Shown here one piece after another: positions 31,765 through 42,850 of a stretch of 64,000 nt of DNA. The stretch spans positions 1 through 64,000 of the forward strand of contig JASPKZ010009923.1 in the NCBI GenBank assembly GCA_030220185.1, read 5' to 3'. The notes beneath the pieces are model-generated. The model was not told the origin of the DNA, made no database searches, and saw only the letters and a list, made by a program, of their open reading frames with translations. A program made the position numbers and the translations under genes. Source of the DNA: Diploptera punctata (Eukaryota; Arthropoda; Insecta; Blattodea; Blaberidae). Numbering within the stretch: the first letter of the stretch is position 1; every line of letters starts with the position of its first letter.

Positions 31765-32700
31765 TAATAAATTGAGTCATTTTTACATCTTACCTCATAT
31801 TTCATGTTTTATTAAACACGGTAACTATAGTTTTCAAATGATCTTGTCATTCATTTTCAACCGCCATTCTGACTACCGGATATTCGTTGGAATCTCCCTC
31901 TATAACATTGCCATCTGGTGTTGATTTGATGAACTTTGAGATATCGTTGCCACGTTCATCCGGAATGTCGAAATTCATGGATTTAAATTTGTTCTTCTGA
32001 ATAAATATTTTCTCCCAAACTGTCAAATCCAAGGGTTTTTCCAAATGTTTTAGAAGTTTAGCTTCTTTTTCAATTTTATGACCTTCCAACAAACTATGTG
32101 CTGCAATAGCTGATTTTTCAATTTCACCATTTTTAATATTCCTAAAGTGTTCCTTTGTGCGAGTGTCCAAATTTCTTTTTGTTTTTCCTATGTATACTTT
32201 ATTGCAATCTCCACAATCAATTTGATAAATTCCAGATTTTTTACTATCTGGGGTGTTCATTTTCTTATTGGTTATTAATAAGTTACCAAGGCTAAATTTA
32301 TTTATCGGTGCCAATGTAATATTGAATTTCTTGAAAATTTTTTGAAATTTGTTATGTATTCCAGGATGATAAGTGATTTTCTTAAATTCTTTTCCTTTCT
32401 TTGAATTAGATTGCAGGGTAGTGTACTCTTTTAATCTTTTTTGTTGTCTGAATTTCTTTAATTTAGTTATAATTATTTCCTTTCCAAAACCATTTAAATA
32501 GCTATGTCCAAAATGTGATTGTATTCTTTCTTAAAATCTTCTTCATTTAGTGGAACATTCAATAATCTATATATCAAACTGTTGAAAATTGCATGCTTAT
32601 GCGCAATATGATTGACCCATTTTTAACTTTGAATCTGTTATGTACTTAACAGAATGTATTGTATACTGTTTTTGGGCAATACAATTTTTAATTAAACTTC
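31765..32700 (-). mobile_element. PLE subfamily B, C-terminal half, antisense (B2)
   Basis: On the - strand the open part 32314-31847 encodes APINKFSLGNLLITNKK, SGIYQIDCGDCNKVYIGKTK (GIY, paired cysteines and YIG of the PLE endonuclease), NGEIEKSAIAAHSLLEGHK and LDLTVWEKIFIQKNK. Upstream, broken frames (to about 32700) hold the end of the reverse transcriptase: NHIAHKHAIFNSLIYRLLN. The terminal repeat with ACCTCATATTTCATG lies at 31765-31860. Confidence 0.8.
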
Positions 32701-32859
32701 TTTTTAATTCTGCATCTTACATAATCACATAATTATCATATATAAAAAAAATTCTTCCTTTCCTCCACAGTTAATTTTTTAAATGTATTAACATTTAAGA
32801 CAAAGATTATAGAAAATTAAAAGCCCTTAAGGCATAATGCAACATATAGATTATTATTG

Positions 32860-34345
32860 ACTATTTAACTCATGCCCCAAATGGGAGTCAATGACCAATC
32901 ACATTTCAATGATTTTTGATTTACAACCAATCACAGTTGTGTTTCACCTAGAATTTACCAACTAAAGTTTATCATAATAAAGAAAGCACCTCCTTTTTAA
33001 CATTCTGAATAGGTCATAGCATTATTCTGCAGTGACTGATTCTCTGAGAAATACAGCTACCAGATTGTATATATAGCGCATGCGGGAGTTAATATAAAAA
33101 ACATTTGTAGCAATTGATTATACGACCAAAAAAGAAACCACTGTTTGCATTTTCTTAAATGTATTTTTCCCAGGTAATAACATTCCAGAAAAATATAATT
33201 GTCATATTTATATCATAGGACCAGAAATTAATTAATATAGAGTTTGATGTGTTTCATTTTTTTTCCACTAGAGTGCTTTCTTACAATATTTCGTTCCTTT
33301 GGCAATAAATAATATGATCTGGTTGCAGTGATAAACAAAAGAAGCAGATGAAGCGTACCAATCATTTCTCATTTGTTTTCCAAACATCACCGTTTACATT
33401 AAATATATAAATATTTTAAAATAACTGTATTTAAATAATGATTTGTGAGTAAACAGCTTAATTTTATTCATTAAATAGTCCTAACAAATGCCACTCTTGA
33501 TTTCCAGATTATCTAGATAAATTGGAAATCAGTCGTGGCATTACTTATGATAAATAATAATGGTCACTGCTCTTCAAAGGGTTGGCCTCAGGTGACTTTC
33601 ATATTAATATTCACTCTAAATTTTAAAACTCACTTTATTACCTTATCAAAATTCCACTGATTCTTCTTGCACAAATTGCTGCCAATGATGCTTCTGGATT
33701 TGCAATGCAATTATCATAAGTAATGTCATGAGTGATTTCCAATTTATGTAGTGGATTTGAAAATCAAGAGTGGTATTTGTTAGGACTACTTAACAAAAAA
33801 ATTAAGCTATTTACTCACAAATCATTATTTAAATATAGTTATTTTAAAATGTTTATATATTTAAGTAATGGTGATGTTTTGAAAACCAAATGAGAAAGTG
33901 TTTGGTTAGGTTTATTAGTTCATCCACTGCAACTAGATAATATTTATTGCCAAATAGGATCGCAATATTGTAAGAATGCACCCTAGTGGAGAAAAAATTA
34001 AACACATTTAACTGTATATTATAACCAACTTTATAGTTATTATTTTTTTTAGGAAACCACTTCTGTAAAATTCATTATTTTAAAAACACAATTATAAAAT
34101 GTGTGTAGTTTGAAGGAATCTGTTAATTATTTTCTATATTTAAACATATTTGTTCGAAAGTCAGTTTCACTGCAAAATAATGCTCTGACCTGTTCAGAAT
34201 ACTTAAAGGAGGAGCTTTCTTTAATATGATAAACAGAAGTAGATAAGTATTGAGGAGAAGCACGACTGTGATTGGTTGTAAAACAAAATTCATTGAAACA
34301 TGATTGGTCATCGACTCCCATTTGGGGCATGAGTTAAATAGTTAC
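32860..34345. repeat. 1.5 kb foldback repeat R
   Basis: The left arm (32866-33555) and right arm (33716-34343) are inverted copies; outer ends read CTCATGCCCCAAATGGGAGT and its complement. The spacer (33556-33715) is unique. Each arm has CCAAT boxes (GACCAATCAC, CAACCAATCAC) and a small inner palindrome GATTTCC...GGAAATC. No coding capacity. A single-arm copy is at 48530-49210. Confidence 0.85.
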
Positions 34346-34639
34346 ATAAATTCTTCCCCGGTCATGAACAGTTTAATTTAATACAGTTTCTAATTTTTGA
34401 GTCCACTTCACCATCCCGTTGTGTGCACATAACTAACTACCTGACCCTTGCAGTGGTTTATACATTGATGGTAGGAAAGGATGATATATAGCTGAGACTT
34501 TTCTAGATCAGAAATTTCGAAATCAAACTTCCGGACATGGAGGGATATAACTTTCTATGCAGGTCTTTCAATGTGCGAATATTTTTGTACCATACAATGC
34601 AAGATCCTTACTCTCATCTCACCCACAAATGCTATTACA

Positions 34640-34805
34640 AACAATTCGTGAACATGCCACAGCATAGTTGGTTAAGATAACATGCTAAAAGGCAGAAGGT
34701 CGAGGGTTTGAGTCCCAGTGGAGTAAGATTTTTAAACTGACCCAAAACCTTCTGGGGGCACCTTGGCCCTACTGTCGACTCCATCTCTAATGGGAATGAA
34801 TACCA
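34640..34805 (+). mobile_element. SINE family S4, 5' part
   Basis: TAGTTGGTTAAGATAACATG, B box GGGTTTGAGTCCCAGTGG and TTTTTAAACTGACCC match 14575-14670. Confidence 0.65.
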
Positions 34806-35865
34806 GATGATGATCTTGAAGGAGATTTTTGGGCTGTAGGCTGTGGTCGTGAGGCTTGTAGTCTCCCGACATTTCACCAGAGACTGCATCTGGCATCCTC
34901 AAGGGCAATTCTGTCCACTGTCTGTTAAGAAGAGTCATTAAAAGTCAACAAAGTATGGATACTGGTTCTAAAAAAACGCAGAATGTAAACCTCTACAAGT
35001 ACAGTCGACTAGACCATCAAACAGTAATCTCATTGGAACAATGAAAGTCCCTACCGCTGGCCAATCAGAAGGCAGATATAATGTACAGTCGACTAGACCA
35101 TCAAACAGCAATCTCATTGGAGCAATGGAAGTCCCTACCGCTGGCCAATCAGAAGGCAGATATAATGTACAGTCGACTAGACCATCAAACAGCAATCTCA
35201 TTGGAGCAATGGAAGTCCCTACCGCTGACCAATCAGAAGGCAGATATAATGTACAGTCGACTAGACCATCAAACAGCAATCTCATTGGAGCAATGGAAGT
35301 CCCTACCGCTGACCAATCAGAAGGCAGATATAATGTACAGTCGACTAGACCATCAAACAAGCAATTCATTGGAACAATGAAAGTCCCTACCACTGGCCAA
35401 TCAGAAGGCAGATATAATGTACAGTCGACTAGACCATCAAACACAGCAATCTCATTGGAGCAATGGAAGTCCCTACCGCTTGGCCAATCAGAAGGCAGAT
35501 ATAATGTACAGTCGACTAGACCATCAAACAGTAAATCTCATTGGGAACATGAAAGTCCCTACCGCTGGCCAATCAGAAGTCAGATCTAATGTACAGTCGA
35601 CTAGACCATCAAACAGCAATCTCATTGGAGCAATGGAAGTCCCTAACGCTGACCAATCAGAAGGCAGATATAACTTACGAACACATCGTGGTGAACGTAC
35701 AAATAGGACAGACAGTGGACCCAGTCTCAAGACAACCCTTGACGATGCCAGATGCAGTCTCTGGCAAAACGTCGGGGAACTACAAGGCTCACGACCACGG
35801 CCAACAACCCGAAAATCTCCTTCAAGATCATCATAGCAACTCGGGCCGTGAAAGTCTACGTGAAT
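34805..35865. mobile_element. PLE-like subfamily I with internal minisatellite
   Basis: An antisense arm (34805-34925) and a sense arm (35690-35865) flank a tandem array. The sense arm has the ribozyme-like layout at 35735-35778 (TTGACGA box, GAAAC changed to AAAAC, GTC), so it is decayed. The insertion interrupts an S4 SINE whose 3' part resumes at 35880. Confidence 0.65.
34990..35665 (+). repeat. 84-bp minisatellite, about eight units
   Basis: The unit reads GTACAGTCGACTAGACC, then CTCATTGGAGCAATGGAAG, then CCAATCAGAAGGCAGATATA. Units differ by a few bases, including one- and two-base indels. The open frames it creates on both strands are periodic artefacts. The unit comes from the middle of element I (compare 13126-13200). 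Confidence 0.92.
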
Positions 35866-35879
35866 ACAGAATACCAGAT

Positions 35880-36000
35880 GGTTCTTCTGGGGGTTAAAGG
35901 CAGTCGTCATGCAGGGCTCACAATCAGGCTGGCTAAGTGTTGATTGTCTAGAAAAGTGGGAGCTAACTACTACCCCAAAGGCCTCCTAAGGCCTTTACCT
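35880..36000 (+). mobile_element. SINE family S4, 3' part
   Basis: TCTAGAAAAGTGGGAGCTAA and CTCCTAAGGCCTTTACC match the 3' end at 14790-14870. Confidence 0.6.
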
Positions 36001-36212
36001 TTTACTTCTACAGTGCATCGCAATAATAATAATCATCTAGCAGTTAAGGATAAAGGCCTAGGGCCTGTTCTGTTCTCATTATCCGTCCTGTACTCTTTTT
36101 AAATGGTCGACCTTGGCTTCATTTCCCAACTGGGTGGTATTTTAATAAATAATGAAATCTATATTTATATTGATTAATTTAATATTTTTCAGCATGGTTG
36201 TTTGTTTTGTAG

Positions 36213-36347
36213 GTAAATTTGTATCACCTCAATCTTCTGAGGTTGATGACACTGAGAGTAATCAGAACTTTGGACTTGTTGTTGTGGTGGAATCGATACC
36301 AAGTTTGAAATTAAAACCTCGCTCATCTGTTCTAATTTATCCTCATG
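36213..36347 (+). CDS. SPIDR: SPIDR-like exon 4 seen
   Basis: TTTTGTAG precedes 36213 and CATG|GTAAGT follows. With the G left by the previous exon the first codon is Gly; the exon then reads KFVSPQSSEVDDTES, GLVVVVESIPS and LKLKPRSSVLIYPH. The last segment matches the vertebrate stretch in which a Pro-Arg-containing loop leads to V.IFPPW, the edge of a beta-strand-rich region. It has 44 full codons with no stop and phase 1 at both ends. An alternative TTTTCAG acceptor 20 bases upstream would break the phase. Confidence 0.8.
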
Positions 36348-36379
36348 GTAAGTTTGAACTAGATTATTAAATGTAAAGT

Positions 36380-37160
36380 AATTATTATTATTTTGTCATT
36401 CCTCATTTATTTCATTATTTTCTTTATTTTTTATTATTTTTATTTTTGTTGATTTATTTTTTATTTTATTTGTTTATTTACTATATTTTTTCTATTTTTA
36501 TTATTTTTATATTATTTTTTATTTTATAATTTTTTATATATTTTTATTTATCTTTTTTATTGTTATTATTATTATTTGCTGGTGTATAAGACATGCTTTT
36601 TCTTTGAAAATAAATCTGAAAAACAGGGTGCATAATATATGCTGTTTTTCAATTTTTTGTTACTTCAGTTTGTGAATTTTTTTTCTTTTTTCTGAAGTAA
36701 AACTATTGGTATTCCTTTTCTGCTTGGCTTGCAAGTTTGTGCAGCAGCGTTTTCAGTTACATTCATCGTATGGCTTACTGTGGACCACCATTTATATATG
36801 GTAACTTTAACCCATCTGTATGGTCCTAACAGAATTATTTGCTAAAATCATGAAAAATGGTAGAGTTGCAATATATATGGCCCGCGTGTGTTAAAAATTT
36901 AATTTTTTACAGTAAATTATTAAGTTTCCTGTATATTTATCGATTTGAAAGCTGTATTCTAGTAGGTTTCTGAAAAGTGCATTGCAAGATAATAAAACCA
37001 CTATACCTAGGGCACGGTCACAACCTAGTTAACAAATACATTAATCAGAAAACTTTACTTGCATATATCTTATACATTATGATTTATGTCTGTCAAAAAC
37101 TACAAACTGAATTTAATATTTAAACTGTGTTTAATATTAATGTTGGGAACTAATCATTAT
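36380..37160. other. intron, T-rich low complexity then unassigned
   Basis: 36380-36600 is an ATTTTT/TTATT-rich tract. 36600-37160 shows no supported feature. Confidence 0.5.
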
Positions 37161-37164
37161 GACA

Positions 37165-37530
37165 TAATTCACATTTGAAGAGAAAAATTATACACTTAGA
37201 CCAGGACTCGAAACCCAGGACCTTTGGCTTTCTAGGCTAATGCTCTACCGACTGAGTCATCTGGGCGAGTTCGAATCTAATGCAAATTCTTCTCTTATAT
37301 ACGTTGTCAATTCCTGCACACCGATTGCTATGAAACCTTTGCTTCTATCTTTGCAAATAGCAGCTTCTTTATTAAGAAGACATTTATTTTGGAATGTAAC
37401 ATTACATTATAGAGCCAGTACAGCTTCTTTCAATGTTTTTATTATTAATTTCATACATCTCAATGATGGATAAATCATATTTGAAGAGAAAAATTATGCG
37501 CTCAGACCAGGACTCGAACCTTAGGTAGTA
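37165..37530 (-). mobile_element. S1 SINE copies, antisense
   Basis: A full core (37193-37265, with TGACTCAGTCGGTAGAGC on the - strand) is followed by its 5' region to about 37430, then a second, truncated S1 3' end (37440-37525). Confidence 0.7.
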
Positions 37531-37534
37531 ACAT

Positions 37535-37700
37535 TATGATATTTTATTTAATGGACACTTGACCTCACATTTTGTTTCCTCTCCACGACTAGTTTGAAGG
37601 GACTCCCCTCAGTCAAGATGTCACTTGAAGAAACTAGAGAGCAAACAAAATGTGAAGTGATTCATTTACTGATTTTTTTGATATTGCAATGTTTTAAAAT
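37535..37700. mobile_element. PLE terminal-repeat foldback, subfamily N
   Basis: TGACCTCACATTTTGTTTCC at the left mirrors GCAAACAAAATGTGAAGTGA at the right. The left arm on the - strand shows CTGAGGG and AAACTAGTC, a degenerate ribozyme-like core. Confidence 0.45.
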
Positions 37701-37999
37701 ATTATTGTAATCATCCAATGGTTCAATTTGATTCCCACTTGTTGAATTTCCTGATTAAGATTTTTCAAGTTGTCCTCTGTTCTAAAATAAGTACTACTTG
37801 CATTATGCCAATAAAATCACTAGTTTCATGATTATTGATTACCAACAGTAATCTAACAAGAGGTTGTGTTTTTCTGAAAAAATCATGAGCGACAAAATCG
37901 CAAGAGATTTTGTCTAATGAAAAACGCAACCCAGCATTGGATTTGAAGTGACTGTTTAGTGAATAATACAACATCAGAAGCTAAAAATAATTATAATGA

Positions 38000-38195
38000 C
38001 GATTTTATTATTAATTTAACACTTCTCATTGAAGGATAAATTATATTGAAGAGAAAAACGTAAATAAGAGAAAAATTTGCATCTAGATCGTAACTCGCCT
38101 CGGTAGCTCAGTTGGTAGAGCACTTGGCCTGGAAAGCCAAGGTCCTGGGTTCGAGTCCTGGTCTAGGCGAAAATTTTTCTCTTCAAATATAATTA
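38000..38195 (+). mobile_element. SINE family S1, best-preserved sense copy
   Basis: The tRNA-like core is 38097-38169 with A box TAGCTCAGTTGG and B box GGTTCGAGTCC. It is bracketed by an exact 13-base inverted repeat, AAGAGAAAAATTT (38066-38078) and AAATTTTTCTCTT (38171-38183). The acceptor strands pair imperfectly, so it is a SINE and not a functional tRNA gene. Confidence 0.8.
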
Positions 38196-38199
38196 TAAT

Positions 38200-38800
38200 G
38201 TTTAATATTTACCAAATGTGAGGTTATGTATTCTGATCTTACTTCTGGGTGATTTGTAAGCTGGCTGGATAGTTATAAATAGCATATCTTCACTGTTAAA
38301 TCTCATTGGACTTGGGAAAAATCAATAACAGGTGTTTGTATGAGAAATAATTATTAACAATAATGCAGATTCATTAAGTTCTTTTCTTTTGGCATTTCTT
38401 GCTGTACCATATCGATTGTACATTGTTGAATCAATTTCCTTGTCAAAGAAGTTAATTTGCAGAGATATCTCTCATTACAAATTTTAAATGTGAGTTTATG
38501 AATTCCGATCTTACTTCCAGATGGTTTCTAAGTCAGCTGTATAGATCTAAATAGCATATCTTTACTGTTAAATCTCTTTGGGCTTGGGAAAAATCAATAA
38601 CAGATGATTGTATGAGAAATAACTATTAACAATAATGCAGATTCATTATACAACATTTATTAATTTTTTTAGAGCAACAGAACTAACTTTTTTTTGTAAT
38701 ATTTTAAATTGTTTTTCTTTTGTTTGTACCATATTGATCGTACATTGTTCAATCGATATCCTTGTCAAAGAAGTTAATTTGCAGAGATATCTCTCATTAC
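38200..38800 (+). repeat. tandem duplication of about 290 bp
   Basis: 38205-38477 and 38478-38800 share GATCTTACTTC, AAATAGCATATCTT, GGGAAAAATCAATAACAG and CAGAGATATCTCTCATTAC in the same order, with scattered changes. The second unit carries an extra T-rich insert near 38650-38720. Confidence 0.8.
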
Positions 38801-39059
38801 GAACAGGAAGAGGCACACTTATCAACGGGAATAGGCACAATTATTGGTCTATGAGTTAATTAGTCATATTAATAAGTAATTAACTTTAAAAGCAGAGCCA
38901 TCTAGTTTTCAACCGTGGAATCAAATCATTATATTTCCATCAAAGACAAGTTAACATCAGCATCTGCAAGTGAGAGATTAATAAATTGTTCAAAATATTT
39001 GTAAGTCAAGAGAGAACTCAGAGTTATGAGCTGAGATTTCACAACTCACTATTAATTAG

Positions 39060-39355
39060 ACAATGTTATGCATCAACCAGCTAAGTGCCATTTTAAAATA
39101 AGAAATATTTTGATGCCTTCTGTTGCACTGGCTCATGAAGTAATTGTATGCACACTTTTAGTGCCAAATCTTTAAATATAGCCTTATTATTAAAGAAAAA
39201 TGTAAACATCATCAGTCCTATCAGAAGATTCTATGTTTTACAAACAAATGGCTTATATGAAACTAGATCTTCATAAATGCTAATCTAAATTCTGCATCAT
39301 GCAGCTAAATTCCAAATCTCTCTACTCTTAGATTGTTAATGCATAACTGAGTGTT
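39060..39355 (+). repeat. dispersed repeat, unknown family, copy 2
   Basis: Aligns with 25395-25670 over about 290 bases in the same orientation. Confidence 0.55.
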
Positions 39356-39359
39356 ATTA

Positions 39360-39975
39360 GTCTTGAAGAAGATTTCCGGGCTGTAGGCCGTGGTCTTGAG
39401 GCTTGAACTTCCCCAACGTTTTACCAGAGACTGCATCTGGCATCCTCAAGGGTTGTCTTGAGACTGCATCTAGCATCCTCAAGGGTTGTCTTGAGACTGC
39501 ATCTGGCATCCTTAAGGGTTGTCTTGAGACTGCATCTGGCATCCTCAAGGGTTGTCTTGAGACTGCATCTGGCATCCTCAAGGGTTGTCTTGAGACTGCA
39601 TCTGGCATCCTCAAGGGTTGTCTTGAGACTGCATCTGGCATCCTCAAGGGTTGTCTTGAGACTGCGTCTGGCATCCTCAAGGGTTGTCTTGGGGCTGCAT
39701 CTGGCATCCTCAAGGATTGTCTTGAGACTGCATCTGGCATCCTCAAGGGTTGTCTTGAGACTGCGTCTGGCATCCTCAAGGGTTGCCTTGAGACTGCGTC
39801 TGGCATTCTCAAGGGTTGCCTTGAGACTGCGTCTGGCATCCTCAAGGGTTGTCTTGAGACTGCGTCTGGCATCCTCAAGGGTTGTCGGGGAACTTCAAGC
39901 CTCAAGACCATGGCCTACAGCCTAAAAATCTTCTTCAAGACCATCATAGCAACTCCGGCTGTGAAAGCCTAAGTC
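39360..39975. mobile_element. PLE-like subfamily I with 33-bp minisatellite
   Basis: An antisense 3' end (39360-39440) and a sense 3' end (39885-39970, CTGTGAAAGCCTAAG) bracket the array. The ribozyme-like region on the left (39411-39452, - strand) keeps stem II. Confidence 0.7.
39440..39885. repeat. 33-bp minisatellite, about 13 units
   Basis: The + strand unit is GGGTTGTCTTGAGACTGC followed by ATCTGGCATCCTCAA. It is the 5' half of the element I ribozyme-like region. All three frames stay open because 33 is a multiple of three, giving artefactual proteins on both strands. Confidence 0.93.
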
Positions 39976-40264
39976 AGTACATGAGTTTTGTTAGTATGGC
40001 ACTAGAGTTTAAAATGTAAAAAAAATAAAACTTTAAATGTATTTTTCTTGAAACTTACATAATTGTGCATAGCCAGTTGTTGTATAATGCTGTCCAATTA
40101 GTTATTAACTTGAAAATCTCGTAATTAATTTACTACCAAATCAAAAAGTAACCAAACATTCATGTTGCCTCTATTCATATTAATGGATATTAGGTAATTT
40201 TTATAGTGTATTTATCGATTTTATGGCAAAAACCAAAAATCGAATCCAAAAAATGATTGATATA

Positions 40265-40595
40265 ACAGGGGTCCTCATCTAGGGGATATGTGGATGGCGA
40301 CCACAAGGTGCCCAAGCTGTGCAAAACATTTCTTCCACTTACTTGCGTTTTGCACTTCTTTTAACTTTACTATCAAACCTCTCTTGGTTAACTCTTGTTT
40401 TTTCGACCCCAATGCTATTAGGGCATCGAGAGCTAGGAAGTCTTTCCTTTCTTCCATTTCTTCTTCCTTTATTTTCTTTTCTTCTCCAGAAAAGCCTGAC
40501 CAGAGGCTAAAGATGGCAGCCCCATCACTGGTCTGCCTTCCTTTGGCCAGCAACCAATTGAAGGGACTATTATTATGCTTTCAAGTCTTATACGA
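40265..40595. repeat. dispersed repeat with a short antisense frame
   Basis: The - strand frame 40553-40275 starts MLAKGRQTSDGAAIF and ends LGHLVVAIHISPR. The end segment (GGATATGTGGATGGCGACC) is repeated, inverted, at 43645-43690, so it belongs to a repeat. I do not recognise it. Confidence 0.4.
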
Positions 40596-40692
40596 GAATT
40601 TCCCTCAAATGCTGGAGGGAAAATTTTCTATAGGATCGTAACAGGCCTTGGCCTAATACTTGGAGGAAGAAGAAGAAGAAGAAGAAGAGAAA
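40595..40692 (+). mobile_element. RTE-like LINE, 3' end only
   Basis: GCTGGAGGGAAAATTTTCTA, CGTAACAGGCCTTGGCC and a (GAAGAA) tail match the 3' end of the LINE at 25690 in opposite orientation. Confidence 0.75.
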
Positions 40693-41035
40693 AAGAACAC
40701 TGAACTTTACAGACAAGACATAGCAATATTTTCTGCAGTAAAGTCATGATTTTGACATTGTGGTTAAAATAATATTTTAAATAAAAAAATGATTGTTTTT
40801 ATGTATTTGTGTAATTTCTGATCTTATTGTTTAGGCAGACATTGAATTTATTGGAGCTGAAATTGACCATGATTACTTGGTGTCAGTTACATAGAAGTGC
40901 AAGATATTAAAGGGAAAACCAGGATCTCAAATTGTTTCTTAAACCACATTGTTGGAACAAACAATTATAATTCTTTCTGTGAGTGTTTTCAAGGTATGTA
41001 TTAATGGTGTATTCATGTCACAAAGAAGTGAAGTT

Positions 41036-41880
41036 TTATGTATAAGTCATAGTTAAATATGGGAAATAACATTATGAGGTTCTTATTCATGAAGAACGAG
41101 TCATTTTTGATATCTTATCTCATAAGTTTATGTTTTCTTAAACGGGGGAACTACAGTTTTCAAAAGGAAACATTCCTTCCATTTTCAACCTACATGACCA
41201 CCAGATTTCATTGGCACTGATAAAAAAATTTAGCCTTGGTAATCTATTAATAACCAATAAGAAATTGAACACCCCAGGTAGTAAAAAATCTGGAATTTAT
41301 CAAATTAGTTGTAGAGACTACAATGAAGTATACATAGGAAAAAACAAAAAGGAATTTAGACACTCGCACAAAGAAACACTTTAGAAATATTTAAAATGGT
41401 GAAATTGAAAAATCAGTTATTGCAGCACATAATTTGTTGGAGAGTCATAAAATTGAAAAAGAGGCCAAACTTTTAAAATATTTGGCAATACCTTTATTGA
41501 CAGTTGTATTTTTTTTTTGTATTCATATGTAACATATGCTTGTTCTGGTGAGTGGAAGAGAAGGCCACATGGCCTTAACTCCACCAGGCTAAATAAATAA
41601 ATCTAATCTAAATAAATCTAAAATCTAATATATTCAGAAAAACAAATTTAAATCCATGAATTTTGAAATTCCTGATGAACGGGACCTGATCTTGAAGTTC
41701 ATCAAATCAACACCAGATGGCAAAGTTATAGAGGAGATTCCAATGAAATTCTGGTAATGTCGGTTGTAAATGGAAGGGATGTTTCCTTTACAAAACTGCA
41801 GTTCCCGTGTTTAAGAAAACAAATTATGAGGTAAGATGTGAAAAATTACTCATTCTTGATTTTATGTATAGGTTGAGATA
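41036..41880 (+). mobile_element. PLE subfamily B, sense body with inverted left repeat (B3)
   Basis: An antisense terminal repeat (41060-41215) is joined to a sense body. The body encodes KFSLGNLLITNKK-like text, KSGIYQISCRDYNEVYIGK (GIY-YIG; second Cys changed to Tyr), IEKSVIAAHNLLESHKIEK and MNFEIPDERDLILKF, and is followed by a sense terminal repeat (41755-41860). It is interrupted at about 41525-41640 by a LINE 3' end. Confidence 0.75.
41525..41640 (+). mobile_element. LINE 3' end nested in PLE B3
   Basis: GTGAGTGGAAGAGAAGGCC, CATGGCCTTAACTCC, then AAATAAATAAATCTAATC-type tail; it corresponds to the 3' ends at 12540 and 49620. Confidence 0.6.
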
Positions 41881-41884
41881 AGAA

Positions 41885-42380
41885 TTAAATAAATTGTGAT
41901 TATTTCTTACCTCATACTTCTATGTTCCTTTAAACACAGCACTGCAGTATCGGCGACTCCTTGTCACCATCATCAGCTGTTTTCACGATTGTCAATTTTT
42001 TCATTTGTTGATAATTATCCAAACTGCCATCTGATGTTCTTTTTAAGGAATTATTTTCTAAACTGCCATCTGGTGTTCTTTTTAATTAATCATTTTCTAA
42101 ACTGCAATCTGTTGTATTTTTGAAGAACTTTGTAATCAAGCTCGGTTCTTCTGGAATTTTGAAGTTCATGGTTCTAGTATGGTTTTTTTGAATGTATATT
42201 TTTTCCCAAACTGTTAAATCTAAAGGTTTAGATAGATGTTTCAAAAGTTTTGCTTCTTTTTCAATCCTATGATGCTCTGATAAACTATGTGCTGCTATAG
42301 CTGATTTTTCAATTTCTCCATTTTTTATGTTTCTGAAGTGTTCTTTTTTACGAGTTTCCAAATTCCTTTTTGTTTTTCAT
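41885..42380 (-). mobile_element. PLE subfamily C, antisense (C1)
   Basis: The - strand frame 42361-42086 encodes HFRNIKNGEIEKSAIAAHSL, LDLTVWEKIYIQKNHTR and MNFKIPEEPSLI. A 45-bp segment with CTAAACTGCCATCTGGTG is repeated two to three times (42030-42120). The terminal repeat has a ribozyme-like core (41937-41980: CTGATGA, stem II GGTGAC/GTCGCC, GATAC in place of GAAAC). (AT)n at 42380-42402 ends it. Confidence 0.75.
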
Positions 42381-42414
42381 ATATATATATATATATATAT
42401 AAGATTGCAACGGT

Positions 42415-42850
42415 TATAGGGAGAAAACCTTGAGCAAATATTATCCATCCCCCAGGTGGGGGTGATGCATCGAGTCAGCTCCTCGTTCATCATAAAAAAA
42501 AAAAAATGCTAAAAAACCTAACATCATGCCTTGGAAAAAACACCCTAGAACGATTAAAGCTAAGAAAAAGGATTTGAAAATTGGCACATGGAATATTCAA
42601 GGCTGCAGAAAATAAAATGGAGGAAGTACTTAAGTAGTAGATGCAATGAAATTAGATTGGCAATTTTAACAGAAATAAAGAAGAAAGGCACAGGAAATGA
42701 AACATTTAGGCAATTATATGCATCTTTACAGTGGCATGGATAAACATAAAAGAGCAAAAAGAGGTGCTTCAATGTTGATTCATAAGAAATGGAAAGGCGC
42801 TATAAAAAGTTGGGAAAATGAAATATTTTATGTTTGAACTTTGATAAAAA
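42415..42850 (+). mobile_element. RTE-like LINE, endonuclease N-terminal fragment
   Basis: Frames near 42560-42830 give LKIGTWNIQGCR, the start of an apurinic-type endonuclease, then KMEEVLK, LTEIKKKGTGNE and HKKWKGAIKSWENE, with shifts. It is the 5' end of a LINE; the rest is absent. Confidence 0.65.

Noticed and set aside
34968..35836. Long frames on both strands with periodic residues
   Set aside because: 84 is a multiple of three, so the minisatellite keeps frames open on both strands; no domain and indels switch the frame.
38097..38169. Functional tRNA gene
   Set aside because: A and B boxes are good, but the acceptor strands mismatch, the anticodon loop lacks a normal U33 and the same unit with its flanks is repeated many times; it is a SINE.
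39357..39972. Three overlapping long frames
   Set aside because: Artefact of a 33-bp tandem repeat.
42415..42540. HDV-like ribozyme at the LINE 5' end
   Set aside because: A GC-rich hairpin (CCCCCAGGTGGGGG) is visible, but the double-pseudoknot elements could not be traced.
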